Shown here piece after piece: positions 8,472-16,594 of a DNA stretch of 64,000 nt. The stretch comes from JBGMEA01 sp041447245 (GTDB lineage Bacteria; Bacillota; Clostridia; Eubacteriales; Anaerofustaceae), in assembly GCA_041447245.1 (NCBI GenBank), contig JBGMEA010000008.1, forward strand, positions 156,860 to 220,859. The letters run 5' to 3'. The first letter of the stretch is position 1. Each line of letters starts with the position of its first letter. The position numbers and the translations under genes are program-made. Under the pieces are notes generated by a model. The model was given only the letters and a program-made list of their open reading frames with translations. It did no database searches and had not been told where the DNA came from.

Positions 8472-9343
8472 GATTCTTCTCCGTTGTTCAGCAATGAAAT
8501 CAATCGTTCCAGATCTTCGTTTGAGTAATAATCAATTTGAATTTTCCCTTTTTTCCCGCTCGGAACGATCAGCACTTTTGTTCCCAAATTCTGACAGAGA
8601 TCTTCCTCAAACTGTTTCAGGTAGGCTGCCTTTTCCGGTTTTTGTTTCGCGGGTTTGTGTGCGGAAGAAAGTTCTTTCCAGTTCTTTGCAAGTTTTTCCG
8701 CATCGCGTACGGATAATCCGTTTGCGATGATATGTTCGGCAAACGCAAGTCGTTCGGTCTCTTCTTCGAGAGACATCACCGCGCGGGCGTGTCCGGCCGA
8801 GAGTTTTTTCTCGGCTATAAATGATTGGATTTTTTCCGGCAGCGTCAACAGTCTGAGTGTATTCGCGACGGCCGCTCTGCTTTTCCCGATCCGTTCCGCA
8901 ATTTCTTCCTGTGTATAATGAAAGCGTTCGCCGAGCTGCTGATAAGCGAGAGCCTCTTCGATGTCATTTAAATCTTCTCTTTGAAGATTTTCAATCAGCG
9001 CAATCTGAAGAATTTCCTCATCGGAAAATTCCTTTTCGATAACAGGGACTTCCTTCAGTCCGGCCAACACGGCAGCCCGATATCGGCGTTCTCCTGCCAC
9101 TATCGTATAGTAACTGCCGTTTTTTACCACCAAAATCGGCTGAATCACTCCATGCAGTTTGATTGATTCCGACAGCTCTTTTATTTTTTCCGGTTCGAAA
9201 TATTTTCTGGGTTGCTCTTCATTCGGCTTGATGTAGCTGATGTGCACCTGTTTTACCCCGGTATCGACAGATTTCTCATCGCTTTCATAGCCGGGAATCA
9301 ACGCGTCCAATCCGCGCCCGAGTCCCTTACCTTTCGTTGCCAA
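8468..9343 (-). CDS. parB: Chromosome partitioning protein ParB/Spo0J
   Basis: This 291-residue protein is a full-length chromosomal ParB. It begins KGKGLGRGLDALIPGY, the ParA-stimulating N-terminal motif. The CTPase/N-engagement motifs follow: PNEEQPRKYF near 41 and GERRYRAA near 83-90. ENLQREDLNDIEEA lies near 117 and the helix-turn-helix YTQEEIAERIGKSRAAVANTLRLL near 143-166, which contacts parS. The C-terminal dimerisation domain ends ERLISLLNN. It spreads from parS and works with ParA in origin segregation. It follows parA by 27 nt and overlaps the downstream membrane gene by 4 nt. Two parS sites lie just upstream of the operon. Confidence 0.97.
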   Translation of the reverse strand: MATKGKGLGRGLDALIPGYESDEKSVDTGVKQVHISYIKPNEEQPRKYFEPEKIKELSESIKLHGVIQPILVVKNGSYYTIVAGERRYRAAVLAGLKEVPVIEKEFSDEEILQIALIENLQREDLNDIEEALAYQQLGERFHYTQEEIAERIGKSRAAVANTLRLLTLPEKIQSFIAEKKLSAGHARAVMSLEEETERLAFAEHIIANGLSVRDAEKLAKNWKELSSAHKPAKQKPEKAAYLKQFEEDLCQNLGTKVLIVPSGKKGKIQIDYYSNEDLERLISLLNNGEES

Positions 9344-9370
9344 TCCTGTTACCCCGTTTCTTAATATGGA

Positions 9371-10132
9371 TTATTTTCTTCGGATCACTTCTTTTGCCAA
9401 TGCTTGATAAGCCAACGCTCCTTTTGAGTTTTTATCATATTCAATAATAGTCATCCCAAAACTGGGCGCTTCCGCTAGACGTACATTTCTGGGAATCACG
9501 GTATCAAAAACTTTGCTTCCGAAGAAATTGCGCACTTCGTCCACTACCTGCTGAGACAGATTTGTTCGGCTGTCAAACATCGTAAGCAATACGCCCAACA
9601 CATCCAAATTGGGATTTAGGCTCCGCTTGACGAGATTGATTGTATTCATCAGCTGACTGACCCCTTCCAGTGCATAATATTCACACTGAATCGGAATCAA
9701 TACTCCAGACGCGGCACTCAGAGCATTGATCGGCAGGAGTCCGAGTGAAGGAGGACAATCAATCAGTGCGTAATCATATTGTTTCATAATCGGCTCCAGC
9801 GCACGTTTTAATATAGTCTCTCTTTGTGAGATATTCGACATTTCAATTTCTGCTCCCGCAAGATCGATGCTCGCGGGCAGAATATCCAAATTCGGAATCG
9901 AGGTGGGTACGATTGCGTCAGCGGCGGAAACTTCGTTGATCAGCACGTGATAAATGCTGCGTTTCAGCTTTTTTCGTTCGATGTTCAAACCGCTCGTCAG
10001 ATTGCTCTGCGGATCGAAATCGACGGCCAATACCCGTTTTCCGTTTTCTGCGAGACAGGCACATAAATTGGCGCAGCTGGTGGTTTTCCCGACGCCCCCT
10101 TTTTGGTTGAATAATGCAATAATTTTGCCCAT
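9371..10132 (-). CDS. parA: Chromosome partitioning ATPase ParA/Soj
   Basis: This 253-residue deviant Walker ATPase starts MGKIIALFNQKGGVGKTTS, containing the Walker A signature with its extra lysine. Walker A' appears in VLAVDFDPQSNLT near 38 and Walker B in YALIDCPPSLGLLP near 118-131. The start at 10132 is chosen because GGAGG sits 5 nt before that ATG; an upstream in-frame start has no ribosome site. Soj-type ParA binds DNA and moves the ParB-parS complex. It is the first gene of the parA-parB-membrane protein operon. Confidence 0.97.
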   Translation of the reverse strand: MGKIIALFNQKGGVGKTTSCANLCACLAENGKRVLAVDFDPQSNLTSGLNIERKKLKRSIYHVLINEVSAADAIVPTSIPNLDILPASIDLAGAEIEMSNISQRETILKRALEPIMKQYDYALIDCPPSLGLLPINALSAASGVLIPIQCEYYALEGVSQLMNTINLVKRSLNPNLDVLGVLLTMFDSRTNLSQQVVDEVRNFFGSKVFDTVIPRNVRLAEAPSFGMTIIEYDKNSKGALAYQALAKEVIRRK

Positions 10133-10209
10133 TGAATCCTCCGTAACAAATGTCTTATCTATTCTACCATAATTCAATAGAAATAGCACTGCTTTTCAAA
10201 AAACGGAAA

Positions 10210-10225
10210 TGTTTCACGTGAAACA
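10210..10225. promoter_or_regulatory. parS site 1
   Basis: TGTTTCACGTGAAACA is a perfect 16-bp palindrome matching the Firmicutes parS consensus. It lies 78 bp upstream of parA. ParB is expected to load here. Confidence 0.95.
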
Positions 10226-10254
10226 CCGAGTCCCGATTTATCATCACTCCAGAA

Positions 10255-10270
10255 TGTTTCACGTGAAACA
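10255..10270. promoter_or_regulatory. parS site 2
   Basis: A second identical TGTTTCACGTGAAACA lies 45 bp from the first, between the divergent parA and thioesterase genes. parS sites cluster near the chromosome origin in known Firmicutes, so this window is probably origin-proximal. Confidence 0.95.
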
Positions 10271-10343
10271 TAAACGACAAAACGTCGATTCGGAACAAAA
10301 AATGATATAATAAAGGAAATCATTTACCGTGACGGGAGGCAGC

Positions 10344-11096
10344 ATGGGCAAAATCAAAACAGAAGAGTATCAGCTCTTTGCGGGCGGATGCGATATCAAA
10401 AGCAATGTAAAATTCAATAAACTGGCAGAAATTTTTTCTCAACTGGCAGATGAACAGGTGGAAGAACTCAAGCACGAATACCCCTTTCTCAACCAGAATG
10501 ATGCGCATTGGATTCTAGTCAGATACAATATCCAAATCAACCGTATGATTCCTCTGGGAGAAGCGGTCACGATCGCAACCTATCAGTCATCTTACAGCAA
10601 ATATGTCTGCATTCGTGATTATATCGTAACGGATCACGCAGGCGAGGTTCTCATGCTGGCGCAATGTCAATGGGTGCTTCGCAATGAAAGCACAGGTAAA
10701 ATTTGCGCCATTCCGCAGGAGTATGCCACTTTGACGACACAAAGAGTTCAGCAGGGGTTTCCTCCTCTTGATAAAATCCATGAGCCGGACTATTCGGAAG
10801 AGCGTTCTTTTGCCCTTCAGACAAGATTTTATGATTACGATTTTAACGGGCACGTCAACAACTCCGTTTATTTCAGTTATATCCTTAATGATCAATTTCC
10901 GGTCGATCTTCAGCGCTACCGCATCCGAACCATTGATATTCACTACAAATCGGGTATAGTATACGGAAACTCTTACCGTCTTGTCACGGAAGAACAAACT
11001 GAAGAAAACGGACTCGCGCTGTATCAGAAAATCTATCAAGGCTCCGATACGGCGGCAGTCATGATTACCCATTGGGAGGAACGAAACCGCGCATGA
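10344..11096 (+). CDS. Acyl-ACP thioesterase (FatA/FatB-like, double hot-dog)
   Basis: This 250-residue protein has two hot-dog folds in tandem, as in bacterial acyl-ACP thioesterases. The first domain holds AHWILVRYNIQINRMIPLGE near 50-70. The second holds the signature YDYDFNGHVNNSVYFSYI near 155-172, with the Asn/His residues used in catalysis. It hydrolyses acyl-ACP to free fatty acid in the cytoplasm. ATG 10344 is chosen over GTG 10329 because GGGAGGC lies between them and serves this ATG. The stop overlaps rlmH by 4 nt, so the two are translationally coupled. Confidence 0.88.
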   Translation: MGKIKTEEYQLFAGGCDIKSNVKFNKLAEIFSQLADEQVEELKHEYPFLNQNDAHWILVRYNIQINRMIPLGEAVTIATYQSSYSKYVCIRDYIVTDHAGEVLMLAQCQWVLRNESTGKICAIPQEYATLTTQRVQQGFPPLDKIHEPDYSEERSFALQTRFYDYDFNGHVNNSVYFSYILNDQFPVDLQRYRIRTIDIHYKSGIVYGNSYRLVTEEQTEENGLALYQKIYQGSDTAAVMITHWEERNRA

Positions 11097-11554
11097 TTAC
11101 AGTCATAGCAGTCGGAAAAATCAAAGAGCGTTATTTGCGCGAGGGCATCGATGATTATCTCAAACGCCTGACTCGGTTCGGGAAAACGGAAATCATCGAA
11201 ATCGCGGAGGAAAACTGTGACGTCAATCCCGCACTTGCCGTCAGTGCGGAAGGGAAAAAAATGGCGGATCGGATTCCGAAAGGTGCTTATCTCATCGGAC
11301 TTGATGTGCAGGGCAAACAGTGGACGAGCGAGGGATTTTCCGAAAAAATACAGTCTCTGTTCACTGCGGGAAACAGCCACATCTGTTTTCTCATCGGCGG
11401 TTCCTGCGGATTATCCGCGGAAATCAAAGCCCGCTGCGACGAATTGATTTCTTTTTCGAAGATGACCTTCCCTCATCAGCTCTTTCGGATGATTCTCATG
11501 GAGCAGATTTACCGCGCCTTTAAAATCATGCAGAATGAAACGTATCATAAATAA
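11093..11554 (+). CDS. rlmH: 23S rRNA (pseudouridine1915-N3)-methyltransferase RlmH
   Basis: This 153-residue SPOUT methyltransferase modifies pseudouridine 1915 of 23S rRNA, in helix 69 at the subunit interface. It begins MITVIAVGKIKERYLREGI. The SAM-knot sequence FLIGGSCGLSAEIKARCD lies near 100-118, and the family C-terminus FPHQLFRMILMEQIYRAFKI ends in YHK. Length is normal. The ATG overlaps the thioesterase stop codon, with GGGAGGA about 15 nt upstream. In many Firmicutes rlmH lies near the origin, consistent with the nearby parAB locus. Confidence 0.97.
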   Translation: MITVIAVGKIKERYLREGIDDYLKRLTRFGKTEIIEIAEENCDVNPALAVSAEGKKMADRIPKGAYLIGLDVQGKQWTSEGFSEKIQSLFTAGNSHICFLIGGSCGLSAEIKARCDELISFSKMTFPHQLFRMILMEQIYRAFKIMQNETYHK

Positions 11555-11579
11555 TCATTTTTGTTCTCGGGAGTGAATC

Positions 11580-12485
11580 ATGCAGCAAATACACGCAAAA
11601 ACGATCATTACCAAAACGAAGAATTCTTTCTGGTTCGGTGCCGATTACAACATGAATATCTATCGTGGCTGTCCTCATGGCTGCATTTACTGCGACAGCC
11701 GCAGCGAATGCTACGGCATTGACGAATTTGACACAGTGCGCTCCAAAGAGAATGCCGTAGTAAAGATTGAAGCGGAACTTCGTAAGAAACGGAGAAAAGG
11801 CGTCATTGCCACAGGCGCGATGTCCGATCCTTACAATCCGTTTGAAAAGACATATGAATTGACAAAACAGGCGCTCGAATCCGTGGATCGATACGGGTTC
11901 GGTATTGCCATCGCGACTAAAAGTGATCTGGTCGTTCGTGACGCGGAGCGGCTTTCTCACATTCAGTCCCATTCCCCCGTGATTGTCAAACTTACGATTA
12001 CAACCGCGGACGATGCGTTGTCCCGCATCGTGGAACCGCACGCCCCGCTTTCTTCGGCACGCTTCCGTGCTATCCGCGAATTGAGCGGGCGCGGCATCCA
12101 CTGCGGCATTCTCATGATGCCAGTGCTTCCGTTCATCGAAGACACCGAAGAAAACGTCATTGCCATCGTGCACAAAGCGAAGGAGCACGGTGCGAAGTTC
12201 ATTTACGCCGATTTCAGCGTCACGTTGCGCGCCAATCAGCGGGTGCATTTCCTGCGTATGCTTGACGAAAATTTTCCGGGTCTGAAAAAGCAATACATAA
12301 AGACGTTTCGCAACGAATATATCTGCCCTTCCCCGAATCAGATTGCGCTTTGGAAAGTATTCAAGCGGGAATGCGAGTCCGCGGGCATTTTGTACCGCAT
12401 GCAGGATATTATCCGGGATTACAGAAAAGCTGAAGTGAGTGAAAACTCAGCCGAGCAGACGAGTTTCCTCGATCTTCTCGGGTGA
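11580..12485 (+). CDS. Radical SAM protein related to spore photoproduct lyase
   Basis: This 301-residue enzyme carries the radical SAM cluster motif CPHGCIYC (CxxxCxxC) near residues 31-38, preceded by MNIYRGC. It continues with ATGAMSDPYNPFE near 79-91, as in the SplB-related family seen in many bacteria. These proteins bind one [4Fe-4S] cluster and SAM. Most lack a proven substrate, and a DNA or tRNA lesion repair role is only inferred from the relation to SplB. No C-terminal cysteine typical of true spore photoproduct lyase is evident. The gene follows rlmH by 25 nt with a weak GGGAGTG ribosome site. Confidence 0.82.
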   Translation: MQQIHAKTIITKTKNSFWFGADYNMNIYRGCPHGCIYCDSRSECYGIDEFDTVRSKENAVVKIEAELRKKRRKGVIATGAMSDPYNPFEKTYELTKQALESVDRYGFGIAIATKSDLVVRDAERLSHIQSHSPVIVKLTITTADDALSRIVEPHAPLSSARFRAIRELSGRGIHCGILMMPVLPFIEDTEENVIAIVHKAKEHGAKFIYADFSVTLRANQRVHFLRMLDENFPGLKKQYIKTFRNEYICPSPNQIALWKVFKRECESAGILYRMQDIIRDYRKAEVSENSAEQTSFLDLLG

Positions 12486-12499
12486 ATTGAGGTGACACC

Positions 12500-13293
12500 A
12501 TGGAACTGCCGAATGTTTGGCTGCTCGTTCTCATCGGAACGGGATTTACCTTTTTCATGACAACCTTAGGCGCTGCGATGGTGTTTCTTTTTCGCAAAGA
12601 AATTTCCCCCGAAATCCAGCGCGTGTTTCTGGGGTTTGCCGCGGGTGTGATGATCGCGGCATCGGTCTGGTCGTTGCTGATTCCCGCCGTGGAAACCGCC
12701 GAGGAACTCGGCAGGGTCGGCTGGATTCCTGCCGCAGGCGGATTTGTTTTGGGTGTCCTCTTTTTGCTCGGTCTCGATATCCTTATGCCGCACCTGCATA
12801 TCGGCGCGGAAAAAGCGGAGGGGCTTCCTTCTTCGCTGAAACGCACCACATTGTTGGTTTTGGCTGTCACACTGCACAACATCCCCGAAGGAATGGCTGT
12901 CGGTCTCGCTTTTGCCATGATCGGGGTCGGGCCGTCCGCCACACTCGCAGGTGCCGTTGCGTTGGCGATCGGCATCGGCATTCAGAACTTTCCCGAAGGT
13001 GCCGCCGTTGCGCTTCCGCTGAAAAAGAGGGGCTCTCGAACCGCAAGGCATTTTGGTTCGGTACGGGCTCGGGAGCGGTCGAGCCGGTTTTCGGTTTCAT
13101 CGCGGCTTTTATTGCGGGTTCCGTCGTGGGAATCATGCCTTGGATTTTGGCATTTGCCGCGGGTTGCATGATGTATGTGGTCGTGGAGGAACTCATTCCG
13201 GAGGCTCATTTGGGCGAAAGCAGCAATGTCGGCACGTTGGGTGTCATGTTCGGATTTCTTGTGATGATGGTGCTCGATGTCGCGTTGGGATAA
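12500..13293 (+). pseudogene. ZIP-family metal transporter (GufA/ZupT-like) interrupted by a frameshift
   Basis: The gene encodes a ZIP transporter with about eight membrane segments. The metal-binding motifs HNIPEGMAVG and NFPEGAAVALPL are visible in TM4 and TM5. After ALPLKK at about 13027 the frame breaks. The remaining part, from GLSNRKAFWFGTGSGAVEP to LVMMVLDVALG, is in the -1 frame. Adding one A to the A5 run at 13022-13026 restores a family-like KKEGLSNRKAFW and gives about 264 residues. Neither half alone would be a working transporter. The cause could be a real one-base deletion, a base-calling error, or frameshifting at GAAAAAG. Start ATG follows GAGGTGACACC. Confidence 0.85.
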
Positions 13294-13305
13294 ATAAAAA
13301 CAAAT

Positions 13306-13331
13306 AAAAAAGCCGGATTCCCGGCTTTTTG
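13306..13331. terminator. Bidirectional terminator between ZIP and DUF6483 genes
   Basis: AAAAAGCCGG (13307-13316) pairs with CCGGCTTTTT (13321-13330) around a four-base loop. It serves both convergent genes. Confidence 0.85.
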
Positions 13332-13337
13332 CTTTTC

Positions 13338-13709
13338 TTAGTTTATATCCATCAGATTGACGCCGAACAGTTTTGCCGCGTCATGCAGTCCTTCTTCTAT
13401 TTCTTCCCTGCTGAATTCGGCGGCTTCCAGTTCTTCATCCGTTTTATCGTTCAGTCTGGCGTAGAAATCGACCGAGACTTCCAGATATTTCATATCCGCG
13501 GTATCCATTCGCTCAAACAGCAGATCTTCGGCATCGTTGATCCGGTTTTCTCCGATCAGTTCCAGCAATTCGTAATGCAGCCGATCCGTGTCGGTCAGCG
13601 CATCGGGAACGGGTACATAATAATCCGTCGTATCTTTCTTGAAAAAGACTTTTGCGATGAACATTGCGAGCGATTCGATCTGGTTCATGATCCAATCCTG
13701 TTTGATCAT
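13338..13709 (-). CDS. DUF6483-like hypothetical protein
   Basis: This acidic, helical 123-residue protein resembles the DUF6483 family found in Clostridia. It starts MIKQDWIMNQIESLAMFIAKVFF, with a hydrophobic face in the first helix but no true membrane segment. The rest alternates short helices (RLHYELLELIGENRINDAEDLLFE, EELEAAEFSREEIEEGLHDA). The function of the family is unknown. Its ATG overlaps the stop codon of the decayed gtrA-like gene (ATGA), so the two were once translationally coupled. GGAGG lies 9 nt upstream of the ATG. Confidence 0.65.
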   Translation of the reverse strand: MIKQDWIMNQIESLAMFIAKVFFKKDTTDYYVPVPDALTDTDRLHYELLELIGENRINDAEDLLFERMDTADMKYLEVSVDFYARLNDKTDEELEAAEFSREEIEEGLHDAAKLFGVNLMDIN

Positions 13710-13946
13710 AATTTCGCCTCCTTGGGACTGTCTGCTTCTTCTTTTTTATCGATGATGAGTTTTCGGGTAATGAAATTGTTAACAATCTCACTGTGGTTGC
13801 AATGATTTTGGCGAGCATAATATGATAGTATCGGCAGCGGAAATCAGAAAATTGATTCCGACAAATTCGGTCAGAGCGTACAGCAGGCCGTAATCGATGA
13901 AAAATGCCGTTCCTCCGACCACGCCGAAGTGCAGGATCTGTTTCAT
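13706..13946 (-). pseudogene. Remnant of a GtrA-family membrane protein gene
   Basis: The minus strand from ATG 13946 reads ILHFGVVGGTAFFIDYGLLYA and LTEFVGINFLISAAD, the N-terminal first segment of GtrA-like proteins. It then switches frame. Two further pieces follow, MLAKIIATTV and IVNNFITRKLII, which match the family's C-terminal end, again with a frame change between them. The middle two membrane segments are missing and the total is about 80 codons against 130-150 usual. GtrA proteins take part in polyprenyl-linked sugar transfer. This copy cannot work and is a deletion plus frameshift remnant, still ending in an ATGA overlap with the DUF6483 gene. Confidence 0.72.
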
Positions 13947-14296
13947 TCATTTGCTCACAGAAAAATACCATCCATTGGTTTTGCAGTATTCTCATCATAC
14001 TACAGATCGGGCGGCGATGGAAGAAAAGCAAAAAATCCTCACATTAAATTGTTTCAGTATTGCAATGAAAGACATACACAAAATATATAGCTTATACCAA
14101 TCACAAAAGTTACTTCCTTCGCGCAGAAAGCAGTTTCAGGTAATGAATATGAAACAAGCAAAAAAAGCCGTTATTTTCAATCAATTCACCTCCGTGGGTT
14201 GATTGATCTTTTTTATTATGATACCTTTATCACATTATGGATAATCATGGGATAAAGCGAAACAGGAAAGACAAAGCGTAGACAAGGAGCGATCAA
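13947..14296. other. Gene-free stretch upstream of the DUF89 gene
   Basis: About 350 nt without a supported gene. It holds a hairpin with arms TCAATCAA (14177-14184) and TTGATTGA (14199-14206) followed by TTTTTT, which looks like a plus-strand terminator although no intact gene precedes it. This fits lost genetic content next to the gtrA remnant. Confidence 0.45.
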
Positions 14297-15169
14297 TTGA
14301 AAATACAGGAAAAGTGTCTGCCGTGCGTTGTCAATCAGACAATCAAGGTTGCGGATATGGCAGGCTTGAACGATAAAGACGAACTGTTGAAGCACGTGTT
14401 TGCCTATCTCAGTCAGGCGGATTACAAAACATCGACAACCCCTGAATTGATCGGTGAAATCTTTTCGTTGTTAAAGCGGGAAACGCAAAACGAAGATCCG
14501 TATCTCGAAACGAGAAGGAAATACAACCGAATGTTTCTTGACAGAGAAGCAGCATTTGAAAAAGAAATAAACGAAGCAGACGATGCATTCGCTTCAGCAA
14601 TCAGATATGCGATTATCGGGAATCTCATCGATTTTAATCCGATTCACAATTTGCTCTTATCCGATATCGAAACATATTTCGATCGGCTGAAACAGGAACC
14701 GTTGGAAATCGACGATTCTGCATTGCTGATGTGTGATATCAAACAATCCGACACGATCCTTTATCTCGGGGATAACTGCGGGGAGATTTGTCTGGACAAA
14801 ATATTGCTGAAACAAATGAAAGAACACAATCCCCCCTGTGAATTATATTTCGCAACGAGAGGAACTCCTGTTGTCAATGATTCGGTGGAAGCCGATGCCT
14901 ACTTTGTCGGGATTCAGAATTACGCCAAAATCATCAGCAATGGCGACGGATCTCTCGGAACGGTACTTCATCGCACATCAAAGGAATTTCAGGAGATTTA
15001 CCGCCGTGCAGATGTTGTCATCGCAAAAGGTCAGGCAAATTACGAGTGTTTGAGTCTGGAAAAGAAGAACATCTATTTCTTGCTCATGACAAAATGCGAC
15101 GTGATAGCCTCCGATATCGGAGTGCCTGAAATGAAAATGGTTTGTTTGAAACAACGATATGAAATTTGA
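14297..15169 (+). CDS. DUF89/ARMT1-like damage-control phosphatase
   Basis: This 290-residue protein belongs to the DUF89 family of metal-dependent phosphatases thought to remove damaged or excess phosphometabolites. The N-terminus KCLPCVVNQTIKVADMAGL carries the CxxC of subfamily I. The core YLGDNCGEICLDKILLKQM near 155-173 holds the Asp and Asn that bind metal. VIAKGQANYECL near 243-254 and a C-terminal MTKCDVIASDIGVP complete the active site. The start is TTG at 14297, supported by AAGGAGC 7 nt upstream. The substrate is not known; sugar phosphates and phosphopantetheine are proposed for relatives. Confidence 0.88.
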   Translation: MKIQEKCLPCVVNQTIKVADMAGLNDKDELLKHVFAYLSQADYKTSTTPELIGEIFSLLKRETQNEDPYLETRRKYNRMFLDREAAFEKEINEADDAFASAIRYAIIGNLIDFNPIHNLLLSDIETYFDRLKQEPLEIDDSALLMCDIKQSDTILYLGDNCGEICLDKILLKQMKEHNPPCELYFATRGTPVVNDSVEADAYFVGIQNYAKIISNGDGSLGTVLHRTSKEFQEIYRRADVVIAKGQANYECLSLEKKNIYFLLMTKCDVIASDIGVPEMKMVCLKQRYEI

Positions 15170-15243
15170 CGGAATGATTGTTGCGGTTTTTCCCCGTCAC
15201 TGAAGTTTTTGTGTTATTCTTAAATGAAAAAAAGGAACATCTT

Positions 15244-16032
15244 ATGCGTATACAACTCATCACCTTTTCTCCTACAGGCACCACCCGCAAAATTATCGAC
15301 GCCTTTGCGCAGGGTATCGGTTGGGATGCGGAGCACCTCGATTTAACCTCACCCGAAAACAGGAAAAAACGCATCGCCGTCGATGCCGATCTTGTTGTCC
15401 TTGCGGCTCCCGTTTACGGAGAAAAAATTCCTTCCCTATTTTGGGACGCGCTGAATGATCTCGACGGCAGGCAGACTCCGATGGTCGGCTTTGCCGTTTA
15501 CGGCAATGTCGGTTTCGGTCTCGGGCTGATCCAGATGCGGGACTATGCCGCCGCCCATCACTTCCGGCTCGTCGGACTCGGCGCCTTTATCGGGGAGCAT
15601 TCCTATGCAGACAGCACACTCGATATCGGATACGGCAGACCCGATGCGGACGATCTGCACGAAGCCTCGGAGTTCGGCAGAGTCATCCGCGAAAAACTGC
15701 TGTGCGGCGATGTCTCTCTTTCCGACATCCCCAAAGCCTCCGTTCCGAAATTTGTGACAAAATTCCCGGACAGCGGAATTCGCCGTTGCATCAAGCAGCC
15801 GACCGTCGATCCCGATCTCTGCATTAAATGCGGCATCTGTACAAATGCGTGCCCCGTCGGCGCGATCGATTCCGTCACTTATGCCATCACGGAAAGCGAA
15901 TGTCTGCGGTGTGTCGCCTGCGTCAAAACCTGCCCGAAACAAGCACGGAAAACGGAATTCCGAACGAGACTGTTCCGCGCCGTCTTTCGAAAAATGGGCG
16001 GCAAACGAAAGGAAAACCTTACCCTGATTTAA
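15244..16032 (+). CDS. EFR1-family flavodoxin/ferredoxin fusion protein
   Basis: This 262-residue protein joins a flavodoxin-like domain to a 2[4Fe-4S] ferredoxin domain. FSPTGTTRKIIDAF near 7-20 is the FMN phosphate loop. CIKCGICTNACPVGAI near 195-210 and CLRCVACVKTCPKQA near 222-236 are the two cluster motifs. It is probably a soluble electron carrier or an oxidoreductase component, and such fusions are frequent in Clostridia. ATG 15244 is chosen because upstream in-frame codons lack a ribosome site; the site AAAGGAACATCTT precedes this one. No partner gene is adjacent. Confidence 0.87.
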   Translation: MRIQLITFSPTGTTRKIIDAFAQGIGWDAEHLDLTSPENRKKRIAVDADLVVLAAPVYGEKIPSLFWDALNDLDGRQTPMVGFAVYGNVGFGLGLIQMRDYAAAHHFRLVGLGAFIGEHSYADSTLDIGYGRPDADDLHEASEFGRVIREKLLCGDVSLSDIPKASVPKFVTKFPDSGIRRCIKQPTVDPDLCIKCGICTNACPVGAIDSVTYAITESECLRCVACVKTCPKQARKTEFRTRLFRAVFRKMGGKRKENLTLI

Positions 16033-16078
16033 TTTTACTTATCCGTTTATATCCGCAATGACAGTATATGACATTTTG

Positions 16079-16106
16079 TTGGGGCACATTACAATGTGTC
16101 CTTTTT
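16079..16106 (+). terminator. Terminator after the flavodoxin/ferredoxin gene
   Basis: GGGCACATT and AATGTGTCC form a hairpin around AC, followed by TTTTTC. It lies about 50 nt past the stop codon. Confidence 0.65.
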
Positions 16107-16107
16107 C

Positions 16108-16121
16108 ATTTCCTGGGAAAT
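16108..16121. promoter_or_regulatory. Noc-box-like palindrome, 13/14
   Basis: ATTTCCTGGGAAAT differs at one position from ATTTCCCGGGAAAT, the binding site of the nucleoid occlusion protein Noc in Bacillus. It is intergenic and one of several such sequences in the window. Confidence 0.35.
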
Positions 16122-16172
16122 AGCTGACACCCTTTTTGTGATTTATCAAATCAACCGACACTTTTTTCGTGC
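16122..16172. repeat. Possible insertion-sequence end (IS21-like)
   Basis: Two spaced motifs, TGACACCCTTTTTG (16124-16137) and CGACACTTTTTTCG (16156-16169), resemble the multiple short terminal repeats of IS21-type elements. No transposase remains nearby. This is a pattern impression only. Confidence 0.25.
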
Positions 16173-16219
16173 GGAATACGTTTGGTTATGAACAGGCGGT
16201 GATGCGCATCAAAAGTAGG

Positions 16220-16594
16220 TCGCTCACCGACGACGCGGCGACTGTCTAGTGATCAATATCAATCAGAAAAACAATGAAAATCTACTATACGAAACACACC
16301 GCATGGAACGCGTGATACGCGTTCCGTACATTGCAAATTCAAAACCAAAACAACAATTAAATCAACACATTCCGCCACGAACGGGCGGGGCGGGCATTAA
16401 GCGTCATTCGCCGAGTAATGGCATGACCCGCACGGTTTTGGTATAAAAATTCCGAGCAGATTTTGTTTCTGCCGAACTACACGGACTGCCGTTCCATTAT
16501 CTGCCGAGGGATTTTTGTCAAAACCGTAAGGTTGACATGCCGCGAGACGAATGAGCGTAAAGCGTTTTGCCCACTTTTTCGCGTGAAAAGTGGG
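16220..16594. repeat. Structured tandem repeat, copy A (375 bp)
   Basis: First of three tandem copies of an unusual non-coding unit. It starts at TCGCTC, then has a core beginning CTAGTGATCAATATC (16246). A hairpin with arms GGAACGCG and CGCGTTCC follows (16305-16325). A GC-rich block CCGCC/GGCGG near 16371 comes next. A long stem-loop at 16431-16528 has outer arms CGGTTTTG and CAAAACCG. The copy ends with the block GACATGCCGCGAGACGAATG shared with copy B and a hairpin of 9-bp arms CCCACTTTT/AAAAGTGGG (16570-16594). No ribosome-bound ORF is seen on either strand. Confidence 0.85.
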
